A DNA stretch of 64,000 nt from Papaver somniferum (GCF_003573695.1 NC_039362.1:193374827-193438826); one strand, 5' to 3'; shown: positions 23,040 through 35,463, counted from the first letter of the stretch. The notes: generated from the letters alone by a model not told the origin. Translations and numbers: made by a program.

Positions 23040-23830
23040 AGATATGTCATACTATCTGTCAATCGAGAAGACTAGCTAATTAACCTTGGGACTTCTTAAT
23101 CATAATAACTTAACTAAACTGGGTCATGAAATAACATTTAGCAGTATAAAACCCCAAAACAAAAATCTTCTCAGTTAAGAAATTTTTAGGTTTCCGGAAC
23201 TTGTTTAAGAAGCTACAAATGACAAAACGGCCCTTGGACTCTCCTGCCTCTGGAATCTCTATCCATCCATGTTAAAGAAAAGGATACATAGTGTATTTAT
23301 GGTTTAGTTTCCCTAATTTAGCTTTGTGTTTCCTGTTTTAGCTTGGTTTCTGTTTTTGTAAAGTAAAGAATTGTTAGTTCAAGCATTGTCATCTATAAAT
23401 ACAAGTTCCGTCTTCTGGCTTTTTCAATTTAGAGAAACCAAGCACAACCAAAATCTGTCTATCCATCTTGCCCCAGAAGCCAAAGGCATTACTTTTTTAT
23501 ATTATACTCGTGAAACATTAATTTGGGGTTACCTTTAACGATGAGTTTATCAACCAATAACAACCAAGGGTTGGGTAAGAACCCTGGCCTACTTCGAAAA
23601 CAGTGCACTCTGGAGTTGGTTTTAATTCACCTTTGTAATTTGTGTAGAGCGTAGAAGCTGTGGTGCAACATAGTGTGACACTAATTTCATGACCTCGTTC
23701 AATCAGTTGTTTTTAATTATTTCTCCTTGAGCTAAAAAACCTCTGTAACAATTTGAGTTTGCTATTTCTGAGAACTTTGTTTAGTTTGATATATTGCAAT
23801 TTAAATTTTCGTAGGTTGTCTATTTGCACG
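23040..23830 (+). pseudogene. Duplicate of the F-box gene flanks with the coding region missing
   Basis: From about 23040 the sequence matches the F-box pseudogene's upstream region, TATA box, leader and first codons (ATGAGTTTATCAACCAATAA at 23540). It then jumps at about 23610 straight to the matching 3' flank (TCTGGAGTTGGTTTTAATTC, corresponding to 20655). About 1.1 kb containing the F-box and all LRRs is absent, as is the 1.5 kb upstream insert seen at 17790-19270. What remains is a promoter and both untranslated regions around a reading frame of only a few tens of codons. It is a deletion derivative of a tandem copy. Any transcript would be non-coding in effect. Confidence 0.7.
23393..23402 (+). 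promoter_or_regulatory. Conserved TATA box of the coding-less duplicate
   Basis: CTATAAATAC in the same context as 19308-19317 (AAGCATTG upstream, AGTTC(T/C)GTCTTCT downstream). Confidence 0.5.
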
Positions 23831-24790
23831 AAGAATTTAGTTTGCCGCCACCAAATCTTATGGAACACAAAATTTCTAATGTCCGTTCAGGCAAAGGAGG
23901 AATCTATTCTCCATTACGACTTACGTACAGTAACCATGTTTTTTCCTAAAATCAATATCATCCCAACTCCTGTAGGTCTACAAGGAGAAGATACCTCTAC
24001 TGGTGCCATTACCAGCCACGCATACTCAATGGCACCAACATAGCCCCCACTCTCAGTTTCATTGCAAGTACCATTTAATTAAACCGCAGTGCGTCGGTTT
24101 CTTGATTCAATGTATAATTTTTATGGAAAGCTCTTATAATGTAATGCAATTGCTCATTTAAACTCGAGTTTTGGTTTGCAGTAGCTAGGCTTCTCTCACA
24201 ACTGTGTAGAGATGACTAATGGTTTGATCGTGTGTGCGGGATTCCTTAGCTTGTTACTCGTGTCGTGTGAGCCCATATATTTTGTGCATATATTGCTGTA
24301 TTCGAAATAAAAATCTAAAATTTTGAGGGCGATAAATGCTGTATTCGAAATAAAAATCTTAATGTGACCAAATAAAAAAAAATCTTACCATTTATTATTT
24401 CACAAAATTGGTTAAAAAAACCAAAATCAGCAATTCCTGGGTTAAAAAAATATTTAGATTTTGATATTGTTGGACAAAAATATAAAAATATTCGGGATGT
24501 AAACAGTTTCATCCTACCCATTTTTAAATACTTTTTATTATTTTTAATTTACATCAAGATGCATCCAGTTACATCCTTACTATTTTTTAAGTTTAAGTCA
24601 GGATGAATCCAGTTTCATCCTTGTTATTTTTTTGGTGTCCATTTCACCCGTAATAGTTTTACTCGTCCATTTGAACCATGTTTTAAAAATATTTGGACAA
24701 ATGACTCATTTTCCGCTATAATTTTTTGATCACCGTTGAAATCCACCATTACGAGAATCCCAGATTTAATGTTTCTTTTTTTTTTAATTA
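23831..24790. other. AT-rich spacer between duplicates
   Basis: No gene seen. A short repeated phrase, GATG(C/A)ATCCAGTT(A/T)CATCCTT, occurs at about 24559 and 24602. The 24300-24380 part repeats TATTCGAAATAAAAATCT twice. Confidence 0.45.
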
Positions 24791-25414
24791 GGCCCAATTA
24801 AAACTTCAATATATGCCTAATTCAGTGTCAAAACACCCCTTTAAATACACCCATCATTTCCTCTTATTCTTCACTTACAAAACTCCAGCAAAAGAAACAG
24901 CAACTCTAGTTTTCTTATGGGTTTCACACATTTTCTATTGATCATCCATCTCTATATCAAGTTTTATCTATATAAGCATTTATCACTGCGTGCTGCAAGG
25001 AACTCAACTGAAGCTAACTTGAGATGTAGAGATGGATGATCAATGCATAACAAAAAAGTTCCCTACCAGCCCACTATGGGTCCTTCGGTAAGTAACACTG
25101 CATCTCAAACTTTTTAATTCCGTATTTGAAGGCATTGGTCTAGACAATCCATGGAAAGGGCCATGGGTCCAGAAACTAGCTGGTTACTTGATGTCCCCAT
25201 GGATGCTCGTCGTCGTTTTCTAATGCAACAGTCCCCTGAAGATCTCGAGTATCGGTTCTGATTGGATCGATTGGACCAATTGGTAACCCTGTTGTCCAGA
25301 CTGTTTCAAATGTTTTTCTTGCTTTCTCGATCTGTATTCTTCTAATAAGTGTGTTTTTGGTGCAGTCTGCTCTCCGTGCCAGGTGGATTGATTACGAGAC
25401 TCGGGCAAAGAAAG
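24791..25414 (+). pseudogene. Unidentified gene X, copy 2, interrupted by a copia element
   Basis: The promoter/leader matches copy 1. A first exon may start ATGGATGATCAATGC (25032) and end at TTCG|GTAAGT (25092). Exon 2 (to about 25253) encodes MERAMGPETSWLLDVP then MDARRRFLMQQSPEDLEYR. After an intron ending GGTGCAG (about 25363), exon 3 encodes SALRARWIDYETRAKK and is cut at 25414 by the copia element, whose target duplication GAAAG is part of the exon. This copy has cleaner exons than copy 1, so it is closer to the parent gene. I do not recognise the protein family. Confidence 0.5.
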
Positions 25415-25466
25415 TGTTGGAATATTTTCAACGCCGCTAACCAAAGGGGGGTCCTGGGGGGCATCG
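25415..25466 (+). repeat. Truncated 5' LTR of the copia element
   Basis: TGTTGGAATATTTTCAACGC through GGGGGGCATCG, identical by eye to 26761-26812. The following TCCCCCAGG belongs to the internal region, so the deletion joint lies in a G-run/C-run palindrome. Confidence 0.85.
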
Positions 25467-26130
25467 TCCCCCAGGCTGTGGTCGACCTATGCATTGCACA
25501 AGACCGGACATAGCCCAAGCCGTGGGAATATTATGTCGTTTCTCAAGTAATCCAGGATATGAACACTGGAAAGCAGTTTCAAGAGTTATGGCTTACTTGA
25601 AAGGAACAATAAATTTTGGTTTGCATTACCAAGGCTATCCCGTTGCACTAGAGGGGTACAGCGATGCTAACTGGAACAATGTAGAATCAAATTCCAAGTC
25701 CACTTCTGGATGGATTTTTACATTAGGGGGTGCTGCTGTGTCTTGGAGTTCCAAGAAGCAGACTTGTATTTCTGATTCAACAATGTTGTCAGAATTGATA
25801 GCTTTAACTGATGCATGTAAGGAGGCAGATTGGCTTAGAAACCTACTTATGGAAATTCCTTTTTGGAAGAAGCCAACTCCGGCGGTCTTGATTAATTGTG
25901 ATAATCAAGCTACAATCTATAATGTCTCTAATAAGACTTATAATGGAAAGTCTAGACATGCAAGTCTTAGACACTACATGGTTAGGCAACTACTCAAGAG
26001 GGGAGTAGTTACGGTTAACTTTATTGAATCAAAGAGGAATTTGGCAGACCCATTTACGAAAAGTCTATCAAGTTCAGTGGTTTCAATAAAAAGGAAAGAA
26101 ATGGGACTAAGGTCTGTGAAGGAAGTTTGA
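25467..26130 (+). pseudogene. Copia pol remnant: end of RT and complete RNase H
   Basis: An open frame (ATG at 25489, 213 aa) begins CTRPDIAQAVGILCRF, the copia block just after the reverse transcriptase. It then holds the Ty1/copia RNase H: YSDANW, STSGWIFTLGGAAVSWSSKK, SELIALTDACKEADWLR, INCDNQATIYNVSN, SRHASLRHYMVR and ADPFTKSL. The start codon is just an internal methionine; the true protein began several kilobases earlier in the intact element. Acidic residues in YSDANW, in SELIAL and in NCDNQ are the expected catalytic ones. Alone it cannot transpose; it could be mobilised only in trans. Confidence 0.9.
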
Positions 26131-26760
26131 TCTCCCATAGCAGAAACCCAACCTATGTTTTGAAAAGGATAAACAAGGTTCAATGTGGTACCAACAAGTT
26201 ATGGATGTGGATTATGGAGCACTAATATAAAAACTTCCCATTTCTTATTAGTGCTGGTTTCTGCAAGAAAATAGGATGGATGTAAATCCTTAATGAGTCT
26301 ATGATTAGTAAAAGGTGTATCGCAGAAACACCTTCGAGACTTACCTATATGAGTATGGAAATAAGGCCGTTTCCTAAGAGAAGAAGACCGTTCTCTAAAG
26401 AAGACTCATGAACAAGGATATAAGCACATGGCCATTAACGTGCTTGGCTACAGAACACATGATTTTATGAAATCAATATGTGTGGAGACTCCGGTTTTAT
26501 CATAAGGGGTACTTGGTTCAAGACTGGTTTCACCATAGAACCTCGATAAGGCTTTGAGTTTCTTACACTAAGTGAAGGTTCAAATCCAAAAGATACCTAT
26601 CATTTATGTGTTGATTTCAACGATGATGCTTAGTCTCAATTGTGCTTGAACTACGTTGGCTTGATCCCACTCGGGTACGTAGGCAGTCACTTCGGTGATG
26701 CAGTCACTCTGATTTAAAAGTTTTAACTTTGTTTTATGGTTTTTGAAAATAGGGGGAGAA

Positions 26761-27260
26761 TGTTGGAATATTTTCAACGCCGCTAACCAAAGGGGGGTCC
26801 TGGGGGGCATCGCCTGTTCGAAAATTTCGAATCCAAAAGACACCATTGATGTCTGTTGATGAAGGAACCTGACGTTTCGTGAATAGAAACCTGTTGGCGA
26901 ATAAAAACCTATTCCCAACAGGTGCAAAACCCTTTATAAATAGCTTCTCCCAGTTTCGTTTAACATATAAGAAAAAATCAATCTGTTTTCTCTGTTTCAA
27001 AAAGCATCATCAGAAATCAGAAATCTCTTTGTGTGTTCTTGATTGAATCAAGGGGTACAAACCTTGAATTCAGTTTTCGTTGCAGGGCTTTCATTGTATC
27101 CTGAAGGCAATATTTCGCATACCTGTTGTAATCGCCAATTGTTATTGGGAGGGTAGAAATATTTGTCTAAAAGAAATTTATACAAGCCTTGAAAGTTTTG
27201 GAGTGCAACACTTTCTTCTCTGTGTCATTCATCCTTTGTGAAACCCATTTTTTTCCAACA
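26761..27260 (+). repeat. 3' LTR of the copia element (500 bp)
   Basis: TG...CA termini with an 8-bp inverted end (TGTTGGAA/TTCCAACA). It contains a TATA box, TATAAATAG (26935-26943), the likely start point for element transcription. Confidence 0.9.
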
Positions 27261-27299
27261 GAAAGCATAGGAACTTAGGATAAATCACAAATAAATCCA

Positions 27300-27439
27300 T
27301 GTTCTATCGGATATTAACAATTCGGATGGAGCCTAATCTGATTCCGATATATTAAGGAAGAAATATCCGATCCGATATCCGATAAAACGGATAAAATCTT
27401 ATAGGATGTCAAATACTCGGAAACGGATTCCGGATATCA
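27300..27439. repeat. Dense ATCCGAT/ATCGGAT palindromic segment
   Basis: Overlapping motifs such as ATCCGATCCGATATCCGAT, TCGGATATTAAC and GGATTCCGGATATC on both strands within 140 bp. It might be a fragment of a DNA transposon's subterminal region. No ends were identified. Confidence 0.4.
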
Positions 27440-29230
27440 GACATATATTGACAGGCATATGTTTCATCTCTTTTACTTCCAATGTTGTTTTAGTAAATGG
27501 TATCCCTAAAGAGACTTACTTTCCGACTAAGGGTATCAGACAATGTAACCTTTTTCACCAATCATCTTCGTTATGGGCATAGAATAGTATTCTAAATTAT
27601 ATCTACATGCTAAGAGTTTAAGAAACATTACTCGAGTGGAAGTTATTAAGGATCATCAGTATATTTTACATCTGTTTTCTGTTGATGACTCTTTTCTTTT
27701 TACTAATGCTAGTATTGATCAGGTTAGAAATTTACTAAATGTTTTAAAAGTGACTGGTGACTCTTCATTAACAGAATCACCAAGACAGATACACATTTAG
27801 GTACACCAAGACAGACAAACATCTAGGTACACCTCTTTTCTTTAACATAAACTTACTAACATAATCACCAAGGCAGACACACATCTAGGTACACCTCTTT
27901 TCTTTAACAGAAAAAAGCTTTAACTACCTTAATAGTTATGTCTCTAGCGTTATGCTTGTGTACCAAATGATGTTGTTTTTCTCTTCTAGGAAAAATCTTG
28001 ATAGATTGAATGTTATGCAAATACATTTTTATTTTTTTGGCTGAAAAATGAAAACAACAAAGGTTTGTATCTCAAAGCTTGGTCCTTTGTTTGTACAAGC
28101 AAAGATAATGGAGGTTTGGGTATTGAAAACCCTCACAAATTCAATTTGTCCCTTTTTACTAGATTCGCTTGGACACTCATTGAAAATCCTAGTAAACTTA
28201 GGTGTAATGTTTTGAAATATAAATACACTTCCGAAAGATGGGCCCTTCAAACTATAATAAAAAAATCCAACAAATCCTGGGTTTTGACTAGTATCATAAA
28301 GGCATTGATGTTATAAAAGATTCATGATTCGGAGATAGGAAATAGGATAAATATTCGCACATGGAATAAGATGATGCTGCTAATCGTCTTAATGTAAAAA
28401 ATGGGAATAACATTAACGGTGCCCAAAAGGCTTCGGATGTTATAAATACTTAAGGTGAAGGGAATTACAACTTGTTGTATAATATGTTTGATGATCAGGC
28501 GGTTCAAGAAATCAAGTTAGTAAAGCTACACAGTAGTGTAGATTGTAAAGATCATATAAAATGATTAGGTACTCAGGATGCTAATATAGTTGTTAAATAT
28601 GCTTACAACTTTCTACTTAATAAAAACTACTTGACTGACAAAATAGAATGGTATTACATATGGAATCTTAAGACGATGTCTAGAGTTCAAGTATTTCTTT
28701 GGAAATCTCTTGCTGATTGCTTACCTGTAAATAAAAAATTATGAAGATTTAATCCTACTGAAGTTCATTGTTCTCTATGCAATAATTTGGTCAGTGAAAG
28801 CGTTGATCATATTTTACATAATGTGCTTTTTTAGAATCAATTTGGGGAGGAATTTTTTTTAACCAAGAGGTTCTCAATTTTATTTCTTTGAACTTTAAAG
28901 ATTTGTGTCTTTTTTGGCTTAAAGATAAAAGGCACACAAACATCGAGTATTATGCTTACGCTCTTTGGTAATTTGGAAATACAGAAATATAGTTGTTTTC
29001 GGGAAAAATTTTCCTAACTCAAAAGACTTGATAACTATCTTACAAAAAGAATTACCTTGGTTTTTAAATAACATAAAACTTTAAAGAGAACAATAAAAAG
29101 CTTATTGAATGCAAATGTAGTCACCTAGGTTGTAAATTTGTTACTCAGATGCTCAGAAAAATTCACTTATATCTTCTTTGGTACAGCTTTGCTGAAAAAT
29201 TCTAAAAGATATGCTTATGGTTTGGTTTTA
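27440..29230 (+). pseudogene. L1-type LINE remnant (RT end and zf-RVT region)
   Basis: Broken + strand frames read VLVNGIPKETYFPTKGIRQC (reverse transcriptase block 4) and LHLFSVDDSFLFTNA (the catalytic YADD box, here changed). They then read AWSFVCTSKDNGGLGIENP and FNLSLFTRFAWTLIENPSK (the conserved block after the RT), and VQVFLWKSLADCLPVNKKL with HCSLCNNLVSESVDHI (the zinc-binding zf-RVT block CxxC...H). Stops and shifts are frequent. Between RT and the later blocks is a short tandem expansion (about 27775-27910) of ACCAAGACAGA(T/C)(A/A)CACAT-like units. The endonuclease and most of RT are missing. Confidence 0.8.
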
Positions 29231-29321
29231 TTAAAGAATATAGGAAACATTTGAGACTTTACGGAAGGATCAGGCAAATGCTCTAGCTCGGATGAAGCAG
29301 AGTCAAAAGCTTGTAGAGAAG

Positions 29322-29612
29322 CAACAAGATGGGCCAGAGTAGAAAAGACGATATAATTATCCTCCGTGATAATAAAAATATTATCATAAGAGGAATATTT
29401 AGAGGGTATTATGTTCAACAGCATCACATCCATGGAGTCTAAAATATTGGATGCCGATTTCACAAAAGAATAGGTCCAACATGCCATAAGGGATTTAGGG
29501 AATGACAACAAGATGGGCCAGAGTAAAAAAGACGATATAATTTTCCTCCATGATAATAAAAATATTATGATAAAAGGAAGATTTAGAAGGTATTATGTTA
29601 ACAATAATCACA
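29322..29612. repeat. 184-bp tandem duplication downstream of the LINE remnant
   Basis: CAACAAGATGGGCCAGAGTA followed by AAAGACGATATAATT occurs at 29322 and again at 29506, with similar sequence for about 105 bp of each copy. No gene is supported here. Confidence 0.65.
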
Positions 29613-29667
29613 TCTGAAAAAGCGGGGGTCTAACATCCACACCCAATATTTCGTTTCGGCAATCTGT

Positions 29668-32051
29668 ATGCACAAACTCCAGTATACTTTCAAGAAAATC
29701 AACTAGACAGTCAGACTCAATCTTTAGAAAAGTATATCAAGAGTTGTATCACTGTTTCTTAAAGTAATCAGCAAATCAAACAGTTAGAAATCCGTGAACA
29801 TGATTAATATAAGAAACAACTTGGACGGTATCAAAAACCAATATCCAAGTGTCAACTAATTCAATCAACAACCTAAAGGCCGGATTCACGAACTGATTGA
29901 ACTTACGCACAACCTGTGATATTTCAATATAGAAAATGTAATGCGGAAAATAAATAACACAAACAATTTTGTTGAGGAAACCTCAAATGCAAAAAAAAAA
30001 AAGGGGACCTAGTACATCTTTGACCACGACATTGTATTAAGCCGCTATAGACACTAGCCTACTACAAGTTAACTTCGGACTGGAATGTAGTTTACCCTAA
30101 CCAATCTCACACTAATAAAGGTACAGTTGCGCTCCTTACGTCTCTGAATCTCAGCAGGACTCTACACACTTGATTCCCTTAGCTGGTCATACCCATAACT
30201 AAGAGTTGCTACGAACCAAAGTCGAAGACTTGATAAAAAAATCTGTCTCACACAGAATAATCTATTGAAATGGATAAATTTGTCTTCCATAGATATACCT
30301 ACGAGTTTTCTTCCGTCTTTTGATAAATTAAGGTGCAAAGGAACGAATTGATGTAAAGGACTTATATTCTTGAAGAACATCCTAGAAATATCAATCATCT
30401 CACAATAATCTTAACCATATGGAAGCGGAACAAGATATTGTGGAATGACAAACGATGAGACGAAGATGTTTGTGACTACTTTTAATCTTACCTATCGGAT
30501 ATAAATCTCGAGCAAATCTTAGAGAAGATAGTACTCAATACAATAAAACAAAGTAAGATCAGAACAAGTAACTACAGAGAAAACAATGGGGTATGGATTC
30601 ACAATCCCAATGAAGTCTTCAAGTCATAAACCTATTAGGGTTTTAGCAAAAACCTAGGTTAAAGGAGAATCGACTCTAGTCGCAACTAGTATCACACAGG
30701 AGGTGTGGGGACTAAGTTTTCCAGTTGCTAGAGTTCTCCCTTATATATTCTTCAAATCAGGTTTTGCAATCAATATTACCTTGGTAACAAAGCATTCAAT
30801 ATTCACCGTTAGATGAAAACATGATTAAATTCAAGCTAATATCGTTCAACTGTTAGATTGACTTAGCTTGTTACACACAAATGAAATGTAGCTTCATTTA
30901 GATATAGGTAAAAGTACCCAAACGTGTACACCTAGTTGGCTCAACAATAGTTAACCGAAGTTATCCATATGAACACTTTCATATCAACCTTATTCATCTT
31001 AATCACAACTAGTTCAAATGGCTCAAATGAAACTAGTTATAGAGTTGTTCAATTTTTTATATTGTCATAAAAGTATACAAGACACAATTGAAGCAAAATC
31101 GGTTTTGATTCACTAGAACCAATTCATGAACATTATAGCCACGGTTTGCAAAAGATTGCATTCCTTATTATATAAATGTATTTTTTCATGACATAACCGA
31201 TTTTAGACCCACTCAAGTATGCAATTAGGTACGCATACCTAAGTAGCCGTACTTGGTCTGTGTTCGCCAGTATGCAAACGGGTACGCATACTGTCGTACA
31301 TGACCAAACTCAATTGAAACCAGTACGCGTACGGGTACGCATACTATAGTTCCCGAACTTCAACTGTTGAATCAGTACGCATACGGGTATGCATACTTAG
31401 ATTCCCGGACTTGGAATACACATATGCAAGTACGCATATTGTGCAATATCCAATCATGGTTAATCGTTATAAACTCCCATTTCAATCATTGAAACATTCT
31501 TAGAAGGAGGGAACAGCTGTCTCACACAAAATATTAGCTTCAAAGCCATTTTCAAATGATCAAATGATCAGTACGAAACTTTCCGATTCTACATCAAATG
31601 ACTCTCTCACACAAATCATATAAGATGTTACCAGGTGATTTTCACATGATCATCTTTTGACTTTCTTCAAGAATATAAGATAAACTTGGTTAAAGCGAAA
31701 TCTTACCAACATATATTTCTATAAATATGTAAGCGACTTAAACTCAGCTCGAAATATCAAATGTGTATAAATTAAAGTCTATATAGCTATAGGATACTTT
31801 TGTCTCAATAGGAGATAGAGTAGAAATAGACTTCTGAGTGATAGATGAGTTTAATTATCCACATACCTTTTGTTGATGAAGTTCCACAAGCTTCTCTTAG
31901 TACTTCTTTGTTTTCAATCGATGAACTTCGTGAAGTCCGAGACATAGATATAAGTAGACTAAAAATCAAGACATACAGTTTTGACAACTAAACTTGACAA
32001 ACAAGCTTGAGATGGAAACTCTTGCGAGTTTGACCGATCAGTTCTCTAACA
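29668..32051 (-). repeat. 3' LTR of the minus-strand copia-like element
   Basis: Starts TGTTAGAG (minus strand, 32051) and ends near GTGCATACA (29668). It contains an array of GTACGCATAC-type motifs at about 31219-31440. The lower boundary is set by where similarity to the second copy stops. Confidence 0.6.
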
Positions 32052-35000
32052 ATCTCCCTATTTGTCAATTTTAGTAACAAAACTATCAATACATATGGAT
32101 TATAAAATAAATAAACTTTGTAGCTTCTTATCCAAATGCTTGATCTCCTTGGTTCTTCAACATTACTTGAAATCTTCGTCACTTCCAAGTACTCCAGTGA
32201 TTATGAATGTTTTCAACTCAACATCATAGTTGTTAAAGATCCATATCCATAACAATGAGAAAACATTTTCTCTCAATCATTGTTTACAGTGTCATAGTAT
32301 TATTACACAATATCAAAGTTCAATTTTATCACAACTTTGACAACAATACTATGGTGATATGTATCACTCCCCCATAGTCAATACTTCATCTCACAATTAG
32401 AACCACTCCCCCTTACATAATGATCCGTAAACTATATGTATTTGTAGTGTAAACTACATAATAATTCTCCCCCCTTTTGTCAATATAAATTGGCAAAGGT
32501 ACGAATACTAGCGGGATCATAATGAAGTTCTCATAGAGATACTTCATGACTAAAAGAGAACATATCAACTTTGTTCTGATGATTTCATATAGTCGAAACT
32601 TAGTGTATTCATCAAGGAGTTTATAAAGATACAAGATAACTCCTACAATATTCCACAGCCACACTCCCCACAAAGATTTAGAAATTAAGAACAAGTTCAA
32701 TTAAGAACTCTACCCCATAATATGTTATTCCCGAGAGAGCAACAAGAGCGACCTTACTTTAACAATAGAAAAAGGATTTCTTTGGACATTAACAAATAAC
32801 ATGAAGCATGAATTTGTATCCAAAAATCTCAATTAAAATAACCACAAAGGAAATTATTAATGTAATCAGAAATGCTCAACATAAGAAAACTTACAGAGCC
32901 GCACAGTTCTTTCACATAGATGTGGATCAGGGAAAGACCAATTTTGCGGAATATATAAAGATTCATTCTATTTTTCATCAATATATGCATAATGATATCA
33001 TAGACTTAATCTTTGATGTTAAAAGTTCATTTTATATATCTTCCATCAATATTTGCATAAAGATATATAATAGACTTAACTTTTGAGCATATATGGGACA
33101 ATCATAGTTCACGGACGTAAACACACATATCCCACAACAAGTTTTGCAATATATGAAACCAATAATGAATAATTCTGCAAAAATCATCTTCCAAATACCA
33201 TAGAATTTAAATAAATAAATCTAAAAACATTCCAAGATGAAAACGTAGGCAATAGCTGTGTGTAATCACAATAATTGTTATTCCAAACCCTAGTTATACT
33301 TCTTAAAACACAAGAAAAAATTCTCATAAGAAGTTTCCTATACAATAATTAAAAAAACTCTTAAAAACAAAACCGATCACAAGCTAAAATCAAAGTTCAT
33401 GTTCGGAAGCTTCACGTGTTTCAAGACCTTGGAGATTGTGATTGACAGCATTAACCACCTCTTCGGAGAAGATATCCTCATTGAGAAAATCCTTAACATG
33501 TGTCTTCATGAGAACAAGGTCATAATTAACCTTTTTCAACTCAGTTCGCAACACATCAAGAACTTTCATAATATCAACGAGCTGCAGTTTTGCTTTCTCA
33601 AAGTATTTGATGAAATCATGAACCACTTCAGCAGAGACAATCTCAGCCTTTTAAACATCTTGATGAGTATATGCATAATATCATGATACACCAAAATTTA
33701 GTTCGTCGGCTTCAACAATGGTTCTTTTCTTCTTTACGTCGAAACCGAAATATATAGCATTATCAAAAAAAATCTTCTGGCAAATCCCATGAACAAGGAG
33801 GAGAAGACATTCTTGATAAGAGAAAACATAGAGTGAGATAACTCAACAGGAAAGGTATGTAAACGGTTTCAGGGAAAATTTAGGATTTCCATAGTTGGTT
33901 CGTGAAAAGTAACACGGGTGCCTGAACGAACACAACCTTGACCCATAAACGGAAAACACTAAGACAACTGAAAAAATCAAACCACGAAAATTGTTTGTAA
34001 GGGACACTTTTTCTAAGTGAATACATTCACAATTCTTTGCTCAATAAATTTTATGTTCTCACAAGAGAAAAATTTAGAGAACAAGAGTAGCCTCAAAATA
34101 AATATTTCGTTAAAAACCAACAAGAACAAAAACAAAAAAAATACTTATAAAAAAAAATTTGCACATGGTAATCCTGCTAAAAATGATAATAAAATAGCAT
34201 GACTGATCAGAGAACATTTTTCCATCAAGTATACCTTATCACATCTCACTCAACCAGGATTTTTTGTGAGTGAGATTTCAATCTTACGATTACTTAGCAC
34301 AAGTATGAGATTTATGCTCATCAAATGAAGGTTGTTCTTGGTTGAACCTCTTTTTCCTAATCTTTGGAGGAAAACCTTTTTGATGCGAAAAGTTATCATA
34401 AAACTTACTATCATCAAAATACGATGCATAGTATGGATTCTTACCTGAAGGTTTTTTACCAGGGGAATTTGAAAGCCTGTTGATGAGTTATTTGTAACTT
34501 TCAATTATCAAATTTAGGTTGTCTTTCACACCTCCATTTTTGCATCCTTCTTCTGGTACCTTTTTCACATAAAGAATAATATCATCTCCCTTTTCAATCG
34601 AAGGAGATCCTTGATCTCTTCTTGGGAGATTTGTGTTAAGATTACAAGATCGAGCATTCGAGGAACAAACCGAACTGACTTTCATGTTAAGATTCCCGGG
34701 GTGCGTACTAAAACCAATTGGTTTAGACATATGAATGTCAGTTACACCTTTGATAATTAAATCTAAGGTGTGTTAAAGTCAAACAATAGAAATTGTCATT
34801 CAACCTAGATTTGCTCTTTTGTTCAACACGACCTTTTGAATCACAAAAGAGACACACTTTATGATCACCTAAGTGATTAGAGTGAACAGACTTAATATCA
34901 TAGTTAGGGGATTTCTTCCTTCCGTGAGATGTAGAGATTTCTTGATTAGAGGAAGATACAAGAACATCTTTTCCAATAGGAAGTGATTGCGATTTTTCTT

Positions 35001-35463
35001 ATGGAACTGAATTTTTTACAGTTGAGTCGGAATCGGTTGTATAGTGGACTCTTCGGAACATCCTTGAATAGAGCGTTTACTCAAAATACGTTCAATTTTC
35101 AAGGCATCCACTTTAAGTTTTGCCTCGAGCTAGGTTCGTGAAGAACAAACTAAGGAGTTTTCCTCTTGAAGAACCTTTAATTGAGATTCACGATCATTTA
35201 CCATACTAATGAGCACATTGACTTTGTGTTTCAATTGATTGATTTCATCTGCCTGGATTCTAACAAGTTTTAGAATCACTGCACTCTCTTTGGTTGCCTC
35301 CCTTCGTTGGAATACAATGTTCATCTATATTTGAGATTGACAAATCATTCTCTTTAATAGATTTCATTGAAACAAAACTTTTGTTTTTGGTGATGTGTTT
35401 ATAAGAGATAGCACAACTGATCATAGTGTCAGATTTCTACATACACAAACTTATGAGGTCTTA
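32052..35463 (-). pseudogene. Degraded internal region of the copia-like element
   Basis: Short minus-strand frames suggest decayed coding. Examples are a coiled-coil segment at 35130-35324 (LVRIQADEINQLKHKVNVL), a helical segment at 33390-33626 (LQLVDIMKVLDVLRTELKKV) and, near 34790-34870, HKVCLFCDSKGRVEQK with a CxxC pair that might be a damaged zinc knuckle. I see no protease, integrase or RT motifs. Several near-copies of the polypurine phrase (TCTCCC, CTCCCCC) at 32350-32480 suggest local duplication before the 3' LTR. Confidence 0.4.

Larger units (their letters stand above)
25415..27260 (+). mobile_element. Ty1/copia element with large internal deletion
   Basis: The 3' LTR is complete (26761-27260, TGTTGGAA...TTCCAACA). 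The element is flanked by the 5-bp duplication GAAAG (25410-25414 and 27261-27265). The 5' LTR is cut to its first 52 bp (25415-25466), which match the 3' LTR start except for one or two possible changes, and joins directly to the end of pol. So most of the 5' LTR, gag, protease, integrase and nearly all of the reverse transcriptase are gone, while both outer ends and the target duplication survive. A polypurine tract AGGGGGAGAA (26751-26760) abuts the 3' LTR. It sits in exon 3 of gene X copy 2. Confidence 0.9.
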
